From GCA-2862585 sp049890295 (GTDB lineage: Bacteria; Bacteroidota; Bacteroidia; Flavobacteriales; UBA7312), in the NCBI GenBank assembly GCA_049890295.1, contig JBMHBP010000010.1, forward strand, positions 1-58,532: a stretch of 58,532 nucleotides of DNA, given 5' to 3'. Under the pieces are notes generated by a model. That model saw nothing but the letters and a program-made list of their open reading frames with translations, did not search any database and was not told the DNA's origin. Position numbers and translations under genes: made by a program. This document shows, in pieces, positions 52,368 to 58,532 of this stretch; the stretch's first letter is position 1; each line of letters begins with the position of its first letter.

Positions 52368-53315
52368 ATGAATAAACTAGCTGTATTTCTTATACTTTTA
52401 TTGTCATGTGGCGGACAATCTACCTTACCACCATTTACCGGCGCTGTCAATGAGGTTGTGGTGGTTATGGAAGACAACTTATGGGAAGGTTCCTCTGGTG
52501 ATAGTTTAAGACGTTCTTTACAAGAAGAGGTTAAAGGTATTGCTTGGTCTGAAACTTTATTTGATGTCGTACACATAACTTCAAAATCGTTTAGTCGCTT
52601 GTTTCAGACCCATAGAAATGTCATTATTGTACAAAAAGGTTCCCAATCAAAAGTAGTGTTTAATCCTCAGCGGTTTTCTGAAGATCAGTGGTTGTGTGTG
52701 TTTGAATACCGCACCGAAACAGAACTAAGACAACTTATAAATCAATATGCACCAGTTGTTTCTAAGCAGATATTAGAACAAGAAAAAAAACGTTTTCTTA
52801 ATAAACGAAGAGGAGTTAATAATACTATTTTATCAGAAAAATTTGACCTTATATTAAAAACCCCTAGCAAATACAATCTTGTTTTAGATACCACCAATTT
52901 CGTGTGGCTTTCATACAACCCTAAAGACTTAGAACTTATTGAGGGCATTCTATGTTATTCTTTTGATGTGGAGGATGAATTTTTTAATGTAAATACACTT
53001 TTGACTATTAGAGATTCCTTGCTCAATACATATATCCGGGGTCAGATAGATGGAAGTTATATGGCTACAGAGTATTTATACTCTCCCGTTGTCAAATCAG
53101 TAGATATCGACAACTTGAGCGGCTACAATGTAAAAGGATTGTGGAAAATGGAAAACGCTTTTATGGGAGGCCCCTTCACGACTTATTTTATGAGAGATTC
53201 AGTTAGCACATCGGTTATTGCTATCGATGGCTTTTTGTTTAATCCTGGTGAAGAAAAACGAAACGTTTTACAAGAGTTAGATTGGACAATATCATCATTT
53301 AAAACTGAGCCTTAA
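52368..53315 (+). CDS. DUF4837 family lipoprotein
   Basis: A 315-residue lipoprotein (lipobox LILLLSC, Cys near residue 14). The segments GAVNEVVVVMEDNLWEG and FTTYFMRDSVSTSVIAIDGF match DUF4837, a Bacteroidota family of unknown function usually found after a LysM transglycosylase, as here. It begins right at the end of that gene. Its 3' end overlaps the convergent TonB-dependent receptor gene by 17 bases. Confidence 0.8.
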   Translation: MNKLAVFLILLLSCGGQSTLPPFTGAVNEVVVVMEDNLWEGSSGDSLRRSLQEEVKGIAWSETLFDVVHITSKSFSRLFQTHRNVIIVQKGSQSKVVFNPQRFSEDQWLCVFEYRTETELRQLINQYAPVVSKQILEQEKKRFLNKRRGVNNTILSEKFDLILKTPSKYNLVLDTTNFVWLSYNPKDLELIEGILCYSFDVEDEFFNVNTLLTIRDSLLNTYIRGQIDGSYMATEYLYSPVVKSVDIDNLSGYNVKGLWKMENAFMGGPFTTYFMRDSVSTSVIAIDGFLFNPGEEKRNVLQELDWTISSFKTEP

Positions 53316-55410
53316 GCGATAAAATAAAATTACGACCAGGAGCACTAATACCGCTTGAATACGTTTTGTAATGTACATCAAAGATATTTTCAACATTTAG
53401 TTGAGCATACATTTTGTCGTTTAAAGGAACCCCATAGCTTAAATTTAACGTCCACCATGACGGGTTTCCATCAACTGTAGCCTCTTCTGGGTTATCACTG
53501 CCATTTGGACTATAATCTTCGATTCTTTTCCAGGCGTTATAAAATACCGTTAAACTTGCGATACTTTCATTCTTTAGAGATTTTAGCTTGATATCACTTT
53601 TACCGTATAGTGGCGGAATGTGGTCTAATAATACACCATCAGTTTTATCCTTTCCAAACGTATAAGTACAGCTATGGGAAGTGCTCCAATAGTTATTAAT
53701 TTGCCAGAGAGCATTTACATTATAACCAAAAATATATGCTTCTTGCGAGTTAGTATTAGCATATAACGGCAGGTACTCTCCCTCATACCACAAACTGTCT
53801 TGACCATTTAGCTGAAATGCTTTTTTGATTATGGCATCTTTTAGTTGGGTATAAAAATAACTTCCTTTCAAGTAACTTTCATTGAGTTCTTTAGCAATTG
53901 ATAGTTCAAAATTGTTTGAGTATTCCGGAGTTAGTGTTTCATTTGGGACAGTAAGTCTACCTGATTTTTCAAACACTTTAGTTAAATCGTCAACATTGGG
54001 GTTTCTAAAGCCTGACGAATAAGATATGCTACCAGTCCAACCATTATTCGATCCTAAAAAGATTCCCAAACTAGATGTTAAGGCCTTGTTTTCAGAGGCG
54101 ATTTTTTCAAATGGTAAATTGATTGTATTTACCACTTCATTAAACGATGCGTTTAATGAGCTTATATTGTATCTCAACCCCCCAGAAATAAACGATTGTT
54201 TACCAAACGGTTGTTTGTATTGTGTATATAGTGATGCTGATGACATGGTACTTCCTCCATCTGCATATCGGCTAATCGACCCTTGGGAGGCTTTTGATTC
54301 TACATTATTATGTTGAAAGTCAAACCCATAATTTAAAGAACTATAACCCCATTTTTTAATAAAGTCTGAGGTGTTTGCAAATACCAAAACATGTTCTTCT
54401 CTTTGTACAAGCTCACTTTGTGCTTTTCTGCTGTTTCTACTTTCCTGAATACTTTGGAATGAAACGGTATTATTGTAATTGTCATATAGTGGGTTTTTTT
54501 TCTGATGTTCTGAACCTAAAGAGAACAATATTCGCTTTTGCGGACCATAATACCACTCGTCAAATTTTGGTATGTTATTACTTAGTGTATTGAGCTGGTC
54601 AAAGCGATTTATATTAGTTGTTGTTGATAGTTGTAAATTTAATTTTAAACCTAAGTATTGATTGGCATCGAACCTTGCTTTTTGAATAAAATCTAGTTGG
54701 TCGTAAGCTGTTTTTAACTGCTCATTACCTCTTGTAATATGTTCTTCTGCACCCCAATTTTGGTAGGAGTGCCAGCGATTACTTCCCATTTTCAGATTAC
54801 CATATCTATTCAAGTTAATAGCCTGATAAAAACGCCATTTGTTTTTTCGATATTGCTGATCAAAAAACAAACTAACACCTTGGTTAACAGTACTATAACG
54901 TTGTAGAAATGTTCTCGAGTTCTGCTCAAAAGCATCTTTGGTGTGATAGTGTATTACCCCCCCTAGGGCATCACTACCATATTTAACAGATGAAGGACCA
55001 AAAATGACGTCAACTTTTTGTAATGATAGTGGGCTTATACTAATACTGTTTTGAAGGTGCCCGGACCGATAAATAGCATTATTTAATCTAACCCCATCAA
55101 CCACTAATAATATTCGGTTTGCCTCAAAGCCTCTTATAATTGGACTTCCACCGCCAGACTGGCTCATTTGAACCATTATTTCTCCTGTCTTTTGTAAAAG
55201 GTCAGCAGAGGTAGAAGGGGAAACTTGTTCAATATTTTTTTGATTGATACTTTCAACCCTTGACGGGCTAAAGAGACGCTCGGATTCGCTTTTATCTTCT
55301 AAAAAGACAACTTCTGGAATATTTAGACCCAATAAAATGGTGTCATTTGTAGCGAAATGCTTTAATGGAATTAATATAATTAGAAAAAATAAGGTTAAGC
55401 CTCGTGTCAT
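53299..55410 (-). CDS. TonB-dependent outer-membrane receptor
   Basis: A 703-residue receptor with a signal peptide (about 1-20), a plug domain (about 45-160; SPSTSADLLQKTGEIMVQMS, then GGGSPIIRGFEANRILLVVDG), and a 22-strand-type barrel ending in an aromatic residue (FILSLKAQF). It imports a ligand such as a siderophore, vitamin or metal complex with TonB energy. The ligand is not identifiable. No SusD-like partner is adjacent, so a role in glycan uptake is unlikely. It overlaps recO by 4 bases. Confidence 0.93.
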   Translation of the reverse strand: MTRGLTLFFLIILIPLKHFATNDTILLGLNIPEVVFLEDKSESERLFSPSRVESINQKNIEQVSPSTSADLLQKTGEIMVQMSQSGGGSPIIRGFEANRILLVVDGVRLNNAIYRSGHLQNSISISPLSLQKVDVIFGPSSVKYGSDALGGVIHYHTKDAFEQNSRTFLQRYSTVNQGVSLFFDQQYRKNKWRFYQAINLNRYGNLKMGSNRWHSYQNWGAEEHITRGNEQLKTAYDQLDFIQKARFDANQYLGLKLNLQLSTTTNINRFDQLNTLSNNIPKFDEWYYGPQKRILFSLGSEHQKKNPLYDNYNNTVSFQSIQESRNSRKAQSELVQREEHVLVFANTSDFIKKWGYSSLNYGFDFQHNNVESKASQGSISRYADGGSTMSSASLYTQYKQPFGKQSFISGGLRYNISSLNASFNEVVNTINLPFEKIASENKALTSSLGIFLGSNNGWTGSISYSSGFRNPNVDDLTKVFEKSGRLTVPNETLTPEYSNNFELSIAKELNESYLKGSYFYTQLKDAIIKKAFQLNGQDSLWYEGEYLPLYANTNSQEAYIFGYNVNALWQINNYWSTSHSCTYTFGKDKTDGVLLDHIPPLYGKSDIKLKSLKNESIASLTVFYNAWKRIEDYSPNGSDNPEEATVDGNPSWWTLNLSYGVPLNDKMYAQLNVENIFDVHYKTYSSGISAPGRNFILSLKAQF

Positions 55411-56090
55411 GCGTTTAAAATTGTTTCCAAAATAGCTTTAGATTTTATGGTTTTAAAGCCTTCAACATGTAATTGGTAATAATCTAATAGGTGGTTAAGC
55501 ACTTCTTTTTTATTCTGAACTTTGTTAAGTTCAAACGCCGAAATAAGATCTTTAGTGTTAACACAATAATAAGAATGCTCTTGCTTGTTATTAGAAAATT
55601 GACCATTCATTAAATCAAAATAGTTTAGATGGTTGTTTTCTAAATTGGGGTAAAACCCTAAATACCGACTAAGCTCAACTAAAAAGAAAATATGAAATTG
55701 ACTATTAAATTCCTCTTCATCTAGTTTCAGGATAGACTGTTCAATAAACTGATACAATGAAATATTTTGCTCTTCTTCTTTCAAACATTTTTCAATCACT
55801 TCAGCCAAAAACATGGCGATACTGCTTTTATATATATTAACGGGTATTTGGCTAAAAACCTTACTGACTTTTACTTCCTTAACATTGTGTATTTTTCCTT
55901 CGCCTTTATTGAAGATTACTAGCTCTAAAATATTTAAGGATTGAAAATAGCTAAACTTTCCTTTCTTTTTTCTTACACCTTTTACAATCACTGCCTGTCT
56001 GCCAAATTCAGATGTGTACAAGTTGCATATAACACTTGTTTCGCCATACTTGGTGGTGCTAAGCACTATGCCTTTTGTGGATTGATACAT
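55407..56090 (-). CDS. recO: DNA repair protein RecO
   Basis: A 227-residue recombination mediator that, with RecR, loads RecA on SSB-coated DNA. The N-terminal OB-fold begins MYQSTKGIVLSTTKYGETS, followed by GRQAVIVKGVRKKKGK. The C-terminal part is helical. It is set between porZ and the receptor gene, overlapping each by a few bases or one base. Adjacency of recO and porZ is common in Bacteroidota. Confidence 0.92.
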   Translation of the reverse strand: MYQSTKGIVLSTTKYGETSVICNLYTSEFGRQAVIVKGVRKKKGKFSYFQSLNILELVIFNKGEGKIHNVKEVKVSKVFSQIPVNIYKSSIAMFLAEVIEKCLKEEEQNISLYQFIEQSILKLDEEEFNSQFHIFFLVELSRYLGFYPNLENNHLNYFDLMNGQFSNNKQEHSYYCVNTKDLISAFELNKVQNKKEVLNHLLDYYQLHVEGFKTIKSKAILETILNA

Positions 56091-58378
56091 TATCTAATAA
56101 AGGCTATTTTGGCAACATTAGTTTCAGTTCCAGAGGGATTAGTTGTGAAAACTAAATAGACGCCAGTGCTTGGTCTTTCACCAAACTGGTTTTTACCATC
56201 CCAAACAGCCTGACCTCCTAGTGCAGTAAATGTTTTTATTAGGTTACCTTTTATATCGGTAATTTTAACATCTGCATTTTCTACAACATTTTTAATAGCT
56301 ATTGGACCAAAATAATTTTCTCTAATTGGGTTTGGGTATACCATCACCTGAGTGTGTTGACTTTTACCTTCGGTTGCCCCCCCTTTATAAGAAATAAGTC
56401 CTTTGTCAGTAGCAATAAAGACCTCTCCACTATTTTGGTTGATGGAAATTGTATTAATATAATTTGAGAACAATGGGCTGTTTTCTGTAGTAAAATGATG
56501 AATTTGTTCACTACCATCGGCAGAATAGACGAAAACACCTGAACTTTTTGTACCAAACCATTTTCTATTAGCACCATCAATAGCGATTGTGGTTACACTC
56601 TCGTTAGCTATAATTGGCTCTATATAGCCTTCAGCCTCAACTAATACCTGTTGAGCGTCTTCATTTACATCAAATATGTTTTCGGGATTATAAAAAACAG
56701 CTACGCCTTTATCGGTGCCAACCCACACCTCACCATCTCTATCCAACGCTAATGAAAACACCTGGTTAGAGGGTAAACCACCATTTCCAGCTGATGTGCT
56801 TAGCTTTTTGTCTCTGTCATCGGAAGCGTTTTCTGGAGTGTTGTTGTCGTCGTAAACAACTATTCCACCACCTTTACTTATAATAAACCACTTGACCCCA
56901 TTGTCATCAATTATTAAATCTCCAAGGTGGTTACTGCTAATATTAGAACTATTAACTTTTAACGATTGCCACTCCCCCTTTGGCGTCATAAATGCTAAAG
57001 ATTTTTCAGTTAATGAGTTGGCTGTCCACAGATAACCGTTATCATCAAAAACAAGATCTTTTATTCTTATTCTTCCGTATGTTGCACTACTGCTATCGTA
57101 GTCAAATGTTTGTAAACCATTTTCAGTTGTTAAATGATTGTGTTCTTTTATTAAGGTGTAGTTTTCAATTGACTGGTCGTATGTAAGTTGTAACACCCCA
57201 TTATTCCATGTGCCCACAAACAAGTCGCCGTTAGTCGATTTTATAATTGTAGTTATATCTCTTGCTCCTGCTAGTTGAGTATACGGAATATGCTGCCATT
57301 CATAACCGTCCGACCAATAAAACCCTTCATAAGTATTATTATTATTCCAGATAATTGACACTCCTCCCGGTGAAAGAAAAACTTCGTTATCCTTCGAGGT
57401 GACAGAGTATGCTAAATTACTATTAGGCCCTTGGGGTAAAAAATGTCTAACCACATTATTATTAGATAGTTGAACTAAGGCCCTGTAGCTGTCAGCAGCC
57501 CAATAGGTGCCGTCGCTTCCGGTAATAATATCTGTAATCACATAAAGGAATGAATGTTCTTTTATAAGGCTGATATTGTTAGAAGCATTTATCTCCCACA
57601 GTTTGCTTCTTGCTCCTACAAACAATCTTTCATTTTCTGATTTTATAAACCTTAAATTTTCGACAGAATCGACTATCTCAGTGGTGTCTGTTAAGGAATA
57701 TATATTAGTCGAGTTAACTGTAGTGAAATATAGGTTTTGATACACATACTCTACGTCATTAACATTTATGTCAGCTGTCACCAAAGCCCAATTATTGAAA
57801 TCCAAAAGGTTGTCGGTTAAACGGGCTTTGTAAATCCCATTCGATGTAGCAGCGTAAATAAAATTTTCATCAATAGACACATCGTTTACCGAAAGGTTGT
57901 TTCCAAAATAATAAGTATTAGATATTTCTTCGCGTTCTATATTTAATTGAATTATACCAAAAGAACAACTTAAGTAGGCGTACTGTTCGTGAAAGCTAAT
58001 ATTATTAATAGCCTTTTCACCTATTATATTCTCTCTCTCAATATCTAAAACAGTGTGAATACTGCCGTTTTTTTTGATTAAATCGATAACGGTGCTTTTA
58101 TATGCAACTACTAAAGTTTCTGAGTTAGGCTCTTTTTTCATTGTGCTTATACCAACGTCAGTAAGGCCATTAACCTTGTTTAGTCGGCTAAGTGAGTTTG
58201 TGCTGGTGTTCAAGTAGAACAAACTGTTTTCCGTGGCTACATAAACTATGTCATCAACAGTTTCTAAAGCTATAGCCTTATTATATGGCAGATAGTCTTT
58301 CCACTGACCTATCTCCACATTTTGAGCGTTTGCAGAAATAAACCAAATTGAAAGTAATATTGTCACCAATGTTTTCAT
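56090..58378 (-). CDS. porZ: T9SS protein PorZ (beta-propeller, sorting domain)
   Basis: A 762-residue surface protein with a signal peptide (ending SANAQ). The N-terminus VEIGQWKDYLPYNKAIALE, followed by VYVATENSLFYLNT, is characteristic of PorZ. Two beta-propellers fill about 20-660, with blades such as DGEVWVGTDKGVAVFYN. The C-terminal sorting domain starts at VYPNPIRENY and ends with a strand. In Porphyromonas PorZ is part of the attachment complex that links T9SS cargo to anionic LPS. It is the upstream gene of the porZ-recO-receptor operon. Confidence 0.85.
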   Translation of the reverse strand: MKTLVTILLSIWFISANAQNVEIGQWKDYLPYNKAIALETVDDIVYVATENSLFYLNTSTNSLSRLNKVNGLTDVGISTMKKEPNSETLVVAYKSTVIDLIKKNGSIHTVLDIERENIIGEKAINNISFHEQYAYLSCSFGIIQLNIEREEISNTYYFGNNLSVNDVSIDENFIYAATSNGIYKARLTDNLLDFNNWALVTADINVNDVEYVYQNLYFTTVNSTNIYSLTDTTEIVDSVENLRFIKSENERLFVGARSKLWEINASNNISLIKEHSFLYVITDIITGSDGTYWAADSYRALVQLSNNNVVRHFLPQGPNSNLAYSVTSKDNEVFLSPGGVSIIWNNNNTYEGFYWSDGYEWQHIPYTQLAGARDITTIIKSTNGDLFVGTWNNGVLQLTYDQSIENYTLIKEHNHLTTENGLQTFDYDSSSATYGRIRIKDLVFDDNGYLWTANSLTEKSLAFMTPKGEWQSLKVNSSNISSNHLGDLIIDDNGVKWFIISKGGGIVVYDDNNTPENASDDRDKKLSTSAGNGGLPSNQVFSLALDRDGEVWVGTDKGVAVFYNPENIFDVNEDAQQVLVEAEGYIEPIIANESVTTIAIDGANRKWFGTKSSGVFVYSADGSEQIHHFTTENSPLFSNYINTISINQNSGEVFIATDKGLISYKGGATEGKSQHTQVMVYPNPIRENYFGPIAIKNVVENADVKITDIKGNLIKTFTALGGQAVWDGKNQFGERPSTGVYLVFTTNPSGTETNVAKIAFIR

Positions 58379-58451
58379 ATTACAAAATTATAAACTTCTA
58401 ACTATTCTAAGCTTTAAATATTGCTTGATTAGGCTATCTTTACCAAAATTT

Positions 58452-58525
58452 GGCTCCGTAGTTCAACTGGATAGAATATCAGATTTCGGCTCTGACGGTT
58501 GGGGGTTCGAATCCCTCCGGAGTCA
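58452..58525 (+). tRNA. tRNA-Arg (TCG)
   Basis: A 74-base cloverleaf. The acceptor stem GGCTCCG pairs with CGGAGTC (58518-58524, one G-U), and the D stem GTTC/GAAT has a G-U. The anticodon stem TCAGA/TCTGA encloses TTTCGGC, with anticodon TCG at 58486-58488. The T stem GGGGG/CCCTC has loop TTCGAAT. The discriminator is A and CCA is not encoded. A TATCTTTA -7-like element lies at 58435-58442. The window ends in a T-run just after it. Confidence 0.95.
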
Positions 58526-58532
58526 CTTTTTT

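Overview
The window comes from a low-GC member of the Bacteroidota, most likely order Flavobacteriales. The signs are the gene order acpP-fabF-rnc-IPExxxVDY-pyk, the type IX secretion (T9SS) genes porW/sprE and porZ, T9SS C-terminal sorting domains on secreted proteins, and an atpBEFHAG cluster without atpDC. DUF4476, DUF4837, DUF4292, DUF5777 and DUF6168 family proteins and TAnnTTTG promoter -7 elements point the same way. Most of the window is ordinary, tightly packed chromosomal core. I see no phage, insertion sequence, integrase or CRISPR array.

Layout. 0.1-2.5 kb (minus): a three-gene ABC exporter-like operon (ATPase, FtsX-type permease with a very His-rich loop, DUF3299-like secreted protein) resembling the zinc-responsive PA4064-PA4066 type; a thioredoxin-like gene diverges from it. 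3.5-9.2 kb (minus): DUF4476 protein, M42 peptidase, and the pyk/IPExxxVDY/rnc/fabF/acpP lipid-RNA-glycolysis cluster. 9.3-14.3 kb: purN-rnhA (plus), M1 aminopeptidase (minus), biotin carrier (plus), PfkB kinase (minus). 14.35-17.5 kb: tRNA-Asn with its terminator, then an AT-rich surface-polysaccharide trio (SGNH hydrolase, flippase, sulfotransferase), met head-on by two very small genes (lipoprotein and DUF5668 membrane protein). 17.75-21.8 kb (plus): rnr, a 13% GC spacer, rpiB, M28 peptidase.

21.8-33.7 kb (minus): a T9SS-targeted beta-propeller protein and a T9SS-targeted lysyl oxidase, a c-type cytochrome/DUF5777 module, an antiquitin-type aldehyde dehydrogenase, rseP, dxr, a GH3 protein and an M23 peptidase. 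33.8-42.5 kb (plus): porW/sprE, bactofilin, atpZ, DUF6168, and atpB-E-F-H-A-G with a long perfect hairpin between atpE and atpF. 42.8-53.3 kb (plus): enoyl-CoA hydratase, flippase, dut, TPR protein, DUF4292 lipoprotein, EnvC-like protein, tatA, gatA, a LysM lytic transglycosylase and a DUF4837 lipoprotein. 53.3-58.4 kb (minus): TonB-dependent receptor, recO, porZ; the window closes with tRNA-Arg.

How it fits together. PorW and PorZ belong to the T9SS that would export the lysyl oxidase and propeller proteins encoded in the same window, suggesting cell-surface or matrix protein cross-linking. At about 17.4-17.8 kb the base composition of the plus strand flips from T/G-rich to A/C-rich, regardless of gene direction. 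The direction of the flip suggests two converging replication forks, so this may be the replication terminus region.
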